Made by a program: the position numbers and the translations under genes | Notes under the pieces: generated by a model | The model's input: the letters and a program-made list of their open reading frames with translations, nothing else | What the model was told of the DNA's origin: nothing | The model's database searches: none | Assembly: GCA_050012355.1 (NCBI GenBank) | Contig: JBEKHI010000359.1 | Coordinates: 1-8,607, forward strand | Direction of reading: 5' to 3' | DNA from: JBEKHI01 sp050012355 | GTDB lineage: Bacteria; Actinomycetota; Actinomycetes; Streptosporangiales; Streptosporangiaceae | Length of the DNA stretch: 8,607 nt | In this document: in pieces, positions 1 to 6,311 of the stretch | How the letters are laid out: each line of letters begins with the position of its first letter | Numbering within the stretch: the first letter of the stretch is position 1

Positions 1-1
1 T

Positions 2-856
2 GAGACTACGTTCGCGCAGCTGGTAGCGCATGAACTCGGTCTGTCTCCCGATGATGTCGAGGTCGTGCACGGCGATACCGATAGGACGCCGTTCGGCCTC
101 GGCACCTACGGGTCGCGGTCCACGCCGGTCTCCGGCGCCGCCGCCGTGGTCGCCGCGCGGAAGGTCCGTGAGCGGGCCCGGCTGGTGGCGGCGGCCATGC
201 TCGAGGTGTCTGCGGACGACCTGGAGTGGCTGGACGGCAAGTGGCTCGTGCGCGGTGACCCCGACAAGGCCCTCGGCATCACCGAGATCGCGAGCGCGGC
301 CCACTCCTCGCTCGAGCTGCCCGCCGGGGTCGAGGGGCACCTGGATGCGTCGGCGGTCTACAACCCTCCGAACCTGACGTTCCCCTTCGGCGCCTACATT
401 TGCGTCACCGATGTGGACCCAGGCACCGGCGAGGTTAAAGTCCGCCGTTTCATCGCGGTCGACGACTGCGGCGTCCGGATCAACCCGATGATCGTCGAAG
501 GCCAGGTGCACCGCGGCCTGGCCGACGGCATCGGCATCGCCCTGATGCAGGCCATCTCGTTCGACGAGCTCGGCAACTGCCTGGGCGGCTCCTTCATGGA
601 CTACCTGCTACCGACGTCGCTTGAGTGCCCCTCTCCTGAACTCGGTGCCACGGTCACCCCGTCACCGCACCATCCCGTCGGGGCGAAGGGAATCGGGGAG
701 TCGGCTACCGTCGGGTCACCACCCGCGGTGGTCAATTCGGTCATGGACGCGCTCGCCCCGTTCGGCGTAGTCCACGCGGACATGCCCCTGACTCCGGCCA
801 ACGTATGGCTGGCCATCCAGCGCAGCGCGGTCCCGACGGACCGTCTGTCCGGCTGA
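2..856 (+). CDS. coxL: CoxL, form I-like aerobic CO dehydrogenase large subunit (C-terminal part; 5' end outside window)
   Basis: This is the C-terminal 284 residues of a molybdopterin-binding large subunit of the xanthine oxidase/CO dehydrogenase family. The frame is open from the left edge, starting with ETTFAQ, which in the family follows GQGH of the cofactor-binding loop. The stretch HGDTDRTPFGLGTYGSRSTP, then PFGAY, DDCGVRINPMIVEGQVH, SFMDYLLPT and TPSPHHPVGAKGIGES, matches from memory the Oligotropha form I CoxL C-terminus very closely. The catalytic glutamate is the E of GIGES, encoded at 698-700. Form I enzymes oxidise CO to CO2 at a Mo-Cu site and pass electrons through CoxS and CoxM. 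The diagnostic AYxCSFR loop lies upstream of the window, so form I status rests on C-terminal similarity. Full-length proteins are about 800 residues, so roughly a third is present. The gene ends with TGA and is followed in the same frame by a small ORF. Confidence 0.93.
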   Translation, partial: ETTFAQLVAHELGLSPDDVEVVHGDTDRTPFGLGTYGSRSTPVSGAAAVVAARKVRERARLVAAAMLEVSADDLEWLDGKWLVRGDPDKALGITEIASAAHSSLELPAGVEGHLDASAVYNPPNLTFPFGAYICVTDVDPGTGEVKVRRFIAVDDCGVRINPMIVEGQVHRGLADGIGIALMQAISFDELGNCLGGSFMDYLLPTSLECPSPELGATVTPSPHHPVGAKGIGESATVGSPPAVVNSVMDALAPFGVVHADMPLTPANVWLAIQRSAVPTDRLSG

Positions 857-880
857 TGGTGCTTGACGGGGAGCGACGAC

Positions 881-1105
881 GTGGCGGCGGTCGTCGCCGC
901 GGCCCTGCGGGCACGGCCATGGAAGTGTGTCGTCATCGGCGGCGGCGTTCGGAACGACGACCAGCTTGAGCTGTTCGAGCAGGTCCTCAACCTGGTGCGG
1001 CGGCACGCTCCCGATGCTGCGATCGCGTTCAACAGCACCCCGGCGGACACGTTCGACGCAGCTGCCCGCTGGCTTGACGTTCCTGGACCGGCCAGCGCCA
1101 GATAG
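881..1105 (+). CDS. Small conserved protein of unknown function downstream of coxL
   Basis: This is a 74-residue ORF. It has an N-terminal helix (AAVVAAALRAR), a hydrophobic strand ending in glycines (KCVVIGGGVR), an acidic/hydrophobic helix (QLELFEQVLNLVRRHA), a strand (AAIAFNS) and a PADT turn leading to a helix (DTFDAAARWLD). The pattern of VVIGGG, then a helix, then N-x-x-PADT-x-x-A-x-x-W resembles small hypothetical proteins I recall from actinobacteria and proteobacteria, but I know no established function. The GTG at 881 is chosen because GGGGAG (868-873) sits 7 nt upstream. A TTG at 863 would add six residues but has no clear Shine-Dalgarno. It shares the reading frame of coxL, with no other in-frame stop between the coxL TGA and this ORF, so it is probably cotranscribed. 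It ends 34 bp before the convergent large-subunit gene. Confidence 0.6.
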   Translation: MAAVVAAALRARPWKCVVIGGGVRNDDQLELFEQVLNLVRRHAPDAAIAFNSTPADTFDAAARWLDVPGPASAR

Positions 1106-1139
1106 ACCGGCAAGTTGCCCCGGACAGTTTGGCCAGTGA

Positions 1140-3476
1140 TTACACTGCCGCGGCAATGAGCTCGAGGACCCGCGCCGGAGGCAGGTGCTGCTCGTAGACC
1201 CGGACGCCGAAGGGCGAGAGCGCGTCCTCGATGGCGTTTACTACGGTGGGCGGGGCGACGATCATGCCGCCTTCGCCGACGCCGCGGAAGTTAACGTCAG
1301 CGTCGAGCGGCACGGTCTCGAGATGCTCGATCTCGATACGGGGGATGTCGCAAGCAGTCGGCATCAGGTAATCCATGAACGTGGATGACTGGAAGATGCC
1401 GTCCTCGGTGTACGCCGATCGTTCGAGCAGCACCGCACCGATGCCCTGCGCGACGCCGCCCCGGATCTGGCCCTCGACAACGGCGGGATTGATCAGGGCG
1501 CCGCAGTCCTCCGCGACGACATAGCGCTCCACCTTCACCAGGCCAGTCTCGACGTCAACTTCCACAATCGCGCAATGACTGCCGCCGGACCAACCGCCCG
1601 CGCCGCCGTCGAACGTGGCCTCGATCTCGAAATTCGTATCCACGTCGGTACCGAATTCCTCCGAAGCCGCACGCCGCGCCACTTCACTGACGGCGATCGC
1701 GCTCTCCGGGTCACCACGCACCCAGACGTTGCCGTCGGTAATCACAAGGTCCCGCGCGCTGACCTCCATGAGCTGCGCCGTGAAATCGAGCACCTTGGCC
1801 TTGAGCTGCCGGGCGCCGTGCAGCGCCACCCCTCCGGCCATGGTGGCTGACCGGCTGCCGCCGGTCAGTCCGGACGGGACGACGGCGCTGTCGCCCACGA
1901 CGACGCGGACCTGCTCGAACGGCACACCGAACTCGTCGGCGGCGATCTGGGCCAGGGTTGTCTGGTGGCTCTGGCCGTGCGGCATCTGTCCGGTGAACAG
2001 TGCGACGATGCCGTCTTCCTCGAGCCGAAGGCGCATGGTCTCACTGCCCAGGTCACCCTCGGGTCCCGGCGAGCGCGGGCCCGGAGCGGCCTCGATAAAC
2101 GTTGCTACGCCGAGGCCGAGGTAACGGCCCTGCTCCCGGGCCTGCGCCTGGCGGCGCCGGAACCCGGGGAAGTCCACCATCTGGGCGAGCCGCTCCAGAG
2201 ACTCCTTTGTCGTGACTCCTACTAGCGGACGACCGGTGATCATCGCAGCGGGCGGATCGGTCCGCAGGGCGGCATTACGCAGCCGGATCTCGAATGGGTC
2301 TAGGCCGAGTTCCTTCGCGATGAGGTTCAGGACACGTTCCCGCACGAACGTCTCGGACGCCCACGGCCCGCGATAGGCCACGTACGGCGCCTTGTTGGTG
2401 ATCGCCGCCGTCGACTCGAACCCCAGGGCCGCGAGCTTATACGGACCCGGCAGCATCTCTTCAATGATGTCCGGAACCATCGTTCCCATACCTGGATAGG
2501 AACCCGTGTCAATGACCATCTTCACGTCCAGCCCGAGCAGGTCTCCTTCATTGCTGAACGCGGCCCGGATGTCGAAGCTCTCCTCGCGCGCCTGTCCCGA
2601 CGCGGTGAGGTTCTCGCTGCGGTCCTCCACCCATTTGACGGGGCGGCTGAGATGACGCGAAGCGGCGGCCACCGCCTGCTCCTCGCGTGACGCGCCGATC
2701 TTCAGGCCGAACGAGCCGCCGATATCGCCGGCCAGGACGTGTACCTTGTCCGCCTCCATGCCCAGGCGCGCGGCGATACCCTTCCTGGTGATGTGCACGC
2801 TCTGCGTCGCCGCGTAGACCGTCATAAGGCCGAGGTCGGCATCGTAACTGGCGACGCAGCCGCGTCCTTCCATAGGCACGTTCTGGTGCCGGTGCACGTC
2901 GATGTGGAAGTCCATGATGCGATCAGCATGGGCGAACGTGCTGGCGACGTCGCCAAACTCGTTCCGCGAGTGCGGCCGGGCGATGTTGTCACCCAGGTTC
3001 GCGAACAGCGGCGGACTGCTCGGGTCGAGCGCGAAGGCGGCGTTCGCGACCGGAGGCAGGTCCTCATACTCGACCTCCACCAGCTCACAGCCATCCTCGG
3101 CCAGGTAACGGCTCTCGGCGACGACGATCACCACGGGATCGCCGACGAGCCGTACCTTGTCCGTCGCCAGCAGGGTGAATTCCGGCGTCGGGCCCGTGCT
3201 GCCGATAAGGTCCAGCAGTGGATCCGGTGCCGGGACCGTCATGGCGTCCAGATCCGCTCCGGTGAGCACCGCGATCACTCCGGGCAGCGCCTGCGCCGCC
3301 GAGACATCGACCGAGAGCACGAGACCATGTGGCAGCGGCGAGCGTACGAACGCAGCGTGCAGCATCCCGGGCAGCTTGATGTCGTCGACGTACCGCCCCG
3401 CGCCGGTGAGGATGCGCGGGTCCTCCGAACGCTTGATGCTGGCGCCGGTGTAGCGCTCAGCCGCAATTGCTGCCAT
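1140..3476 (-). CDS. CoxL-like molybdenum hydroxylase large subunit with non-canonical AYRGPW active-site loop
   Basis: This 778-residue protein is the molybdopterin-cytosine-dinucleotide-binding subunit of a xanthine oxidase-type hydroxylase. In order it shows an N-terminal hammerhead domain (RSEDPRILTGAGRYVDDI, residues about 16-33), the GGSFG loop (253-257), the active-site loop AYRGPW (367-372), the cofactor loop GQMPHGQSHQTT (496-507), GGSRS (539-543), DCGALINPAVVEGQ (657-670) and the catalytic glutamate E735 in RGVGEGG. Length fits the family. The loop lacks the copper-binding cysteine of form I CO dehydrogenase (AYxCSFR) and is not the form II AYRGAGR, so CO oxidation is doubtful and the substrate is unknown. 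The ATG at 3476 is chosen over the GTG two codons upstream because GAGGAG lies 5 nt before it, while the GTG would abut that site. It is the last gene of the M-S-L operon, starting 9 nt after the coxS-like stop. Confidence 0.93.
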   Translation of the reverse strand: MAAIAAERYTGASIKRSEDPRILTGAGRYVDDIKLPGMLHAAFVRSPLPHGLVLSVDVSAAQALPGVIAVLTGADLDAMTVPAPDPLLDLIGSTGPTPEFTLLATDKVRLVGDPVVIVVAESRYLAEDGCELVEVEYEDLPPVANAAFALDPSSPPLFANLGDNIARPHSRNEFGDVASTFAHADRIMDFHIDVHRHQNVPMEGRGCVASYDADLGLMTVYAATQSVHITRKGIAARLGMEADKVHVLAGDIGGSFGLKIGASREEQAVAAASRHLSRPVKWVEDRSENLTASGQAREESFDIRAAFSNEGDLLGLDVKMVIDTGSYPGMGTMVPDIIEEMLPGPYKLAALGFESTAAITNKAPYVAYRGPWASETFVRERVLNLIAKELGLDPFEIRLRNAALRTDPPAAMITGRPLVGVTTKESLERLAQMVDFPGFRRRQAQAREQGRYLGLGVATFIEAAPGPRSPGPEGDLGSETMRLRLEEDGIVALFTGQMPHGQSHQTTLAQIAADEFGVPFEQVRVVVGDSAVVPSGLTGGSRSATMAGGVALHGARQLKAKVLDFTAQLMEVSARDLVITDGNVWVRGDPESAIAVSEVARRAASEEFGTDVDTNFEIEATFDGGAGGWSGGSHCAIVEVDVETGLVKVERYVVAEDCGALINPAVVEGQIRGGVAQGIGAVLLERSAYTEDGIFQSSTFMDYLMPTACDIPRIEIEHLETVPLDADVNFRGVGEGGMIVAPPTVVNAIEDALSPFGVRVYEQHLPPARVLELIAAAV

Positions 3477-3488
3477 GGTCACTCCTCA
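3477..3488 (-). promoter_or_regulatory. Ribosome binding site of the AYRGPW large subunit, fused to the upstream stop codon
   Basis: Read on the minus strand, the TGA stop of the 2Fe-2S subunit is the start of TGAGGAG, followed by TGACC and the ATG at 3476. The GAGGAG core is at ideal distance (5 nt) from that ATG and directly abuts the in-frame GTG at 3482. This decides the start in favour of the ATG and suggests coupling to termination of the preceding gene. Confidence 0.7.
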
Positions 3489-3959
3489 GCTCGACTGGCG
3501 GTTGCGCTCGGCCGCCATCAGTACGCCGTCGATGATGCTCTGGTAGCCAGTGCACCGGCAGATATTTCCGGACAACGCTTCGCGGATCTGCTGTTCACCG
3601 GCATCGGGATGGTCGTGGAGGAATGCCGTGGCCTGCATGACGAACCCCGGCGTGCAGAAACCGCACTGGAAGCTATGCGAATCCCGCATCGCCTGCTGCA
3701 GCGTGCCCAGCTCGCCGTCCGAGGCCAGCCCCTCGATCGTCATTACTTCGCAGCCGACCGCCTGGATCGCCAGCATCAGGCACGAGCGCACCGCCCGGCC
3801 GTCGACGATGACCGTGCACGCACCGCAGACTCCGTGCTCGCAGCCGATGTGGGTGCCGGTGAGGTCGAGGTCATCCCGCAGGAAGTCCGCAAGCGTCTTG
3901 CGGGCTTCCGGCGAGCCCGTGCATGCCGCACCGTTAACCGTCAAGGTGATGTCTGGCAT
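3486..3959 (-). CDS. coxS: CoxS-like small subunit with two [2Fe-2S] clusters
   Basis: This 157-residue protein is the iron-sulfur subunit of a three-subunit molybdenum hydroxylase; it carries electrons from the Mo site to the FAD subunit. The N-terminal ferredoxin-type domain has Cys40, Cys45, Cys48 (GCEHGVCGACTV) and Cys60. The C-terminal helical domain has Cys99 and Cys102 (QCGFCTPGF) and Cys134 and Cys136 (NICRCTGY). All eight ligands are present and length is normal for CoxS (about 160). Its ATG overlaps the stop of the FAD-subunit gene as TGATG, one shared base, indicating translational coupling. The large subunit follows after a few bases. The name coxS describes the family; because the partner large subunit is non-canonical, the holoenzyme may not be a CO dehydrogenase. 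No signal peptide is visible, as expected for a cytoplasmic or membrane-associated enzyme. Confidence 0.95.
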   Translation of the reverse strand: MPDITLTVNGAACTGSPEARKTLADFLRDDLDLTGTHIGCEHGVCGACTVIVDGRAVRSCLMLAIQAVGCEVMTIEGLASDGELGTLQQAMRDSHSFQCGFCTPGFVMQATAFLHDHPDAGEQQIREALSGNICRCTGYQSIIDGVLMAAERNRQSS

Positions 3960-4834
3960 CAGTCACTGCCTTTCGCAGCATTGTCCGCAGCTTCCCGCAA
4001 GCCGCGGCGCATCACAACAGCCGCGACCGTCTTCCGGTAGTCCGACGATCCGTGCAAGTCGTCCGGCGGGTCGACATCGCCGACGACACGCCGGGCCGCC
4101 GCAGCGAACAGCTCCGTCGACGGCCGCTCGCCGACCAGCAGCTCCTCTGCGGCGGTAGCCCGGACCGGCACATCAGACAGGCCCGCAAACGCCAGCCGGG
4201 CATCGCTGATTACCCCGTCGGATAGCACCAGCGACGCGCCCAGGCCGACAATGGCGAAGTCACCGTGGCGTCGGGCGACCTCCTGGAAGCTAACCCCCGT
4301 GCCCGGTCCCGCGGCGGGGAACCGCACCTCCACCAGGAGCTCATCAGGAAGGCGTGACGTCATGAGGTAGCCCTCGAACCACTCCTTCGCTGGGATCACC
4401 CGCTCACCCGACGGGCCTCGCACCACGAACTCGGCATCTAGCGCCCTGGCGACAGCCGGCAACTCCGCAGCCGGATCGGCATGCGCCAGGCTGCCTCCGA
4501 TCGTGCCGCGGCTGCGGATTGCCTCATGCCCGATCATCGGCAGGGCGGCCGCGAGCAACGGCACCGAACCGGCGACAGCCCCGGATTCCTCGGCAACGTA
4601 CTCTCGCGTCGTGGCTCCGATTGTCACCCAGCCGTCCGCCGCCGATACGCCGGACAGCTCATCAACGCCGTTGATGTCGATGAGCAGCTCCGGACGGGCC
4701 AGCCGCAGCGCCAGCAGCGGTATCAAGCTCTGGCCGCCGGCGAGCACGCTCGCCTCGTCGGCGTTCTCAGCCAGCAGATCGATAGCTTCAGCGACGGTCG
4801 TCGGTGCCTCGTACTCAAATGGAGGCAGCTTCAT
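3959..4834 (-). CDS. coxM: CoxM-like FAD-binding medium subunit
   Basis: This 291-residue protein is the flavoprotein subunit that receives electrons from the 2Fe-2S subunit and hands them to an external acceptor. The N-terminal FAD domain begins MKLPPFEYEAPTTVAEAIDLL and carries the two family FAD motifs AGGQSLIP (32-39) and TIGGSLAHADPAAE (111-124). The C-terminal CO_deh_flav_C-type domain includes ARRHGDFAIVG (187-197) and DYRKTVAAVVMRR near the end. Length matches CoxM (about 290). The ATG at 4834 is preferred to the TTG at 4861 because the family begins at MK-x-PPFEY and a purine-rich AAGGG lies 8 nt upstream; the extra nine residues look unrelated. It is the first gene of the M-S-L operon, and its TGA overlaps the next ATG. 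The AT-rich region upstream probably holds the operon promoter. Confidence 0.94.
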   Translation of the reverse strand: MKLPPFEYEAPTTVAEAIDLLAENADEASVLAGGQSLIPLLALRLARPELLIDINGVDELSGVSAADGWVTIGATTREYVAEESGAVAGSVPLLAAALPMIGHEAIRSRGTIGGSLAHADPAAELPAVARALDAEFVVRGPSGERVIPAKEWFEGYLMTSRLPDELLVEVRFPAAGPGTGVSFQEVARRHGDFAIVGLGASLVLSDGVISDARLAFAGLSDVPVRATAAEELLVGERPSTELFAAAARRVVGDVDPPDDLHGSSDYRKTVAAVVMRRGLREAADNAAKGSD

Positions 4835-4960
4835 CGGCGCAGCCCTTCGATCGGGTGGCAACTCGTTTTATAGCCGTTAAGGCTCATTAGTAACATTAAT
4901 AGCCATAGCGACGCCATCACGGCCACATAGCCGGGAACTTCGACTAGGTATCCTTAGCTG
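4835..4960. promoter_or_regulatory. AT-rich divergent promoter/operator region between coxM-like gene and moaE
   Basis: This 126-bp non-coding stretch is clearly richer in A+T than the flanking genes, especially 4862-4905. It separates divergent genes and so should carry promoters both ways. On the minus strand TATAAA (4872-4867) is a plausible -10 for the M-S-L operon and would give a leader of about 26 nt; I see no good -35. The hexamer ATAGCC occurs at 4870, 4899 and 4927. GGCT at 4881 can pair with AGCC at 4872 or at 4901, giving overlapping inverted repeats. These are operator candidates only; no regulator can be assigned. Confidence 0.5.
4949..4954 (+). promoter_or_regulatory. -10-like hexamer TATCCT of moaE (leaderless architecture)
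   Basis: TATCCT fits the actinobacterial TAnnnT -10 pattern and ends 6 nt before the GTG start at 4961. Transcription would therefore begin at or next to the start codon. No Shine-Dalgarno is seen in front of that GTG, which agrees with a leaderless message. No convincing -35 hexamer is visible 16-19 nt upstream. Confidence 0.4.
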
Positions 4961-5370
4961 GTGAACGCGGTGCGACTGGTCGACGTGCGTACGGCTGAGC
5001 TGTCGGACGAGGTCCGGGCCGCGGTCGCAGACCCCGCTGCGGGCGGCATCGCCCTGTTCGCCGGTGCGGTGCGGGACAGCGACCATGACCGGCAGGTCAT
5101 CGGGCTTTCCTATAGCGCGCACCCGTCTGCGGTCGATGAGCTCCGCCGCGTCGCCGACGCTATCGCCGAGAAGTTCAAGGTGACCGGGATCGCGGCCGTG
5201 CATCGCGTCGGCGACCTGGCGATCGGCGACTTGGCGGTGGTCGTGGCGGTGTCCGCGCCGCAGCGCTGGACGCCTGCCGGACGCTGATCGACGAGCTCAA
5301 GGCTGAGGTGCCCATCTGGAAGAACCAGCGGTTCGCCGACGGCACCAGCGAATGGGTCGGCAATGCCTGA
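4961..5370 (+). pseudogene. moaE: moaE, molybdopterin synthase catalytic subunit, frameshifted
   Basis: The first frame (4961-5266) encodes a MoaE N-terminus: GGIALFAGAVRDSDHDRQVIGLSYSAHPSA split over two strands, then AAVHRVGDLAIGDLAVVVAVSAPQR, which contains the HRxG and SAxxR family motifs. In that frame it then runs WTPAGR and stops at 5287. From 5269 a different frame continues the family C-terminus, DACRTLIDELKAEVPIWKNQ, ending WVGNA and TGA at 5370. In E. coli MoaE four residues (SSAF) separate the HR from the next helix; here only two bases remain, so about 10 nt are missing. The break removes the conserved AF and separates the catalytic lysine (PIWK) from the rest, so the product should be inactive unless the shift is an assembly artefact. 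MoaE with MoaD inserts the dithiolene sulfurs of molybdopterin, which the neighbouring hydroxylases require. The GTG start looks leaderless. Confidence 0.85.
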
Positions 5371-5389
5371 TTCCCGCTGCGCCGGCCAC

Positions 5390-5420
5390 TTCGCAACCCA
5401 GATGATTACAGTGTTACAGT
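5390..5420 (+). promoter_or_regulatory. Promoter of the truncated globin gene, with tandem TTACAGT repeat
   Basis: TACAGT (5415-5420) fits the TAnnnT -10 pattern and ends 6 nt before the ATG at 5427, giving a predicted leaderless mRNA; no Shine-Dalgarno is seen. TTCGCA (5390-5395) is a weak -35 (four of six to TTGACA) with a 19-nt spacer. The -10 lies in a tandem repeat, TTACAGT-g-TTACAGT (5406-5420), whose copies are 8 bp apart. The repeat could be a regulator site overlapping the -10. Confidence 0.5.
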
Positions 5421-5426
5421 TCGGGC

Positions 5427-5891
5427 ATGAGCGAGACGCCAACCCTGTATGAGTGGGCAGGCGGACGGGAAGCGATCGAGCGAATGATCGACCGTTTCTA
5501 TGACCGAGTCGAGCGCGACGACCTGCTCAGCCCGCTGTTCCCCGGCGGCGTTAGCGCCGCCCACCGAGAGCACGTCACCACCTGGTGGTGTGAGGTGTTC
5601 GGCGGGTCAGCCGACTACACCGAGCGGCTCGGCGGCTACCCGGCCATGCTGGCCTACCACCGCGACCTAGGTATCACCGCTGACCAGCGATTCCGGTTTG
5701 CCTCGCTGATGAGCCTGGCCGCCGATGACGCGGACCTGCCCGCCGACCCGGAGTTCCGCGCCGCGCTGGTCGGCTACCTAGAATGGGGCACCCGGCTGGC
5801 CATGCACAACTCCCAGCCGGGCGCGGACGTGGTGCAGCAGGCCCCGGTGCCCCACTGGGGCTGGGGTGTCGCCCCGCCCTACCAGCCCTAA
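5427..5891 (+). CDS. Group II truncated hemoglobin
   Basis: This 154-residue heme protein belongs to the truncated hemoglobin family (COG2346). It begins with the glycine-rich start of helix A/B (WAGGREAIERMIDRFYDRV, with the B10 tyrosine at Y25), then DDLLSPLFPGG and HREHVTTWWCEVFGG. The proximal heme-ligand histidine is most likely H78 (MLAYHRDLGIT), and the last helix is YLEWGTRLAMHNSQPGA (118-134). The C-terminal tail VPHWGWGVAPPYQP is a feature I recall in actinobacterial members. The tryptophan usual in helix G of group II globins appears replaced by a phenylalanine in QRFRFASLM. Such proteins bind O2, NO or CO and are proposed to act in O2 delivery or NO detoxification; the role here is not known. 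It follows the moaE remnant by 56 bp and has its own predicted promoter. Its last 114 bp overlap the convergent CBS gene. Confidence 0.92.
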   Translation: MSETPTLYEWAGGREAIERMIDRFYDRVERDDLLSPLFPGGVSAAHREHVTTWWCEVFGGSADYTERLGGYPAMLAYHRDLGITADQRFRFASLMSLAADDADLPADPEFRAALVGYLEWGTRLAMHNSQPGADVVQQAPVPHWGWGVAPPYQP

Positions 5892-6305
5892 CGGGAGGCG
5901 GCCACCTAGGGCACGGGCGCGAACGTCGTGGTCGGAGCAGAAGCCCGCCCGGCTGGCCTTAAGGCAAACCAGGCCCAGTAGCCTGCCGTCGGCGCTAGTG
6001 ACAGCGACTCGCCGCTGCCCGGTTGCGGTCATCGCCCGGCGCACCTCGGCCAGACTCGCCTCCGCCGACACTGCGCGACCTGCGAGTCGTCCCAGTGGCG
6101 CGGCGGTGGCATCGGGAGCCTGGCATCCGGCGATGTCATCACGTTCCACGACAGCCTCGAGGTACCCGGCTGGGCTGACGATCAGCGCGGCATGGACATG
6201 ATCGTCGCGGAAAAAGTCCCGGATCTCACCGACGGTGGCAGACAGAGGATGCCTTGCTGGAGTCGTGAGCATCGCCTCGGCAGCGGTGCGCATCACCTCA
6301 TCCAC
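5778..6305 (-). CDS. CBS-domain-pair protein with unusual C-terminal extension
   Basis: This 175-residue protein contains a tandem CBS pair. The first repeat covers about residues 9-58 (AMLTTPARHPLSATVGEIRDFF, HAALIVSPAGYLEAVVERDDI) and the second about 74-120 (VSAEASLAEVRRAMTATGQRRVAVTSADGRLLGLVCL, split). CBS pairs commonly bind adenine nucleotides and act as energy or redox sensors; no effector domain is attached. The recognisable family sequence ends near FCSDHDVRARA (about residue 133). The remaining 42 or so residues are mostly antisense to the globin 3' end and look unlike a folded domain, so the ancestral stop may have been lost. The GTG at 6305 is chosen because TATCCT ends exactly 6 nt upstream, as at moaE; the ATG at 6293 with GAGG close by is the alternative. 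It is transcribed toward the globin gene. Confidence 0.8.
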   Translation of the reverse strand: MDEVMRTAAEAMLTTPARHPLSATVGEIRDFFRDDHVHAALIVSPAGYLEAVVERDDIAGCQAPDATAAPLGRLAGRAVSAEASLAEVRRAMTATGQRRVAVTSADGRLLGLVCLKASRAGFCSDHDVRARALGGRLPLGLVGRGDTPAPVGHRGLLHHVRARLGVVHGQPGAPF

Positions 6306-6311
6306 CGCTCC

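Noticed and set aside
1106..1139. Possible bidirectional terminator between the converging large-subunit genes
   Set aside because: GGCAAGTTGCC is a small inverted repeat but leaves almost no loop, cannot be extended and has no T tract, so it is too weak to call.
601..1156. Minus-strand ORFs of 170 and 146 codons
   Set aside because: They are antisense to the coxL 3' end and the small downstream gene, with low-complexity Ser/Ala/Arg composition and no recognisable domain.
2739..4040. 433-codon plus-strand ORF
   Set aside because: It lies antisense to the well-supported large and 2Fe-2S subunit genes, has an arginine/histidine-rich composition and no family motif; it is a shadow of GC-rich codon use.
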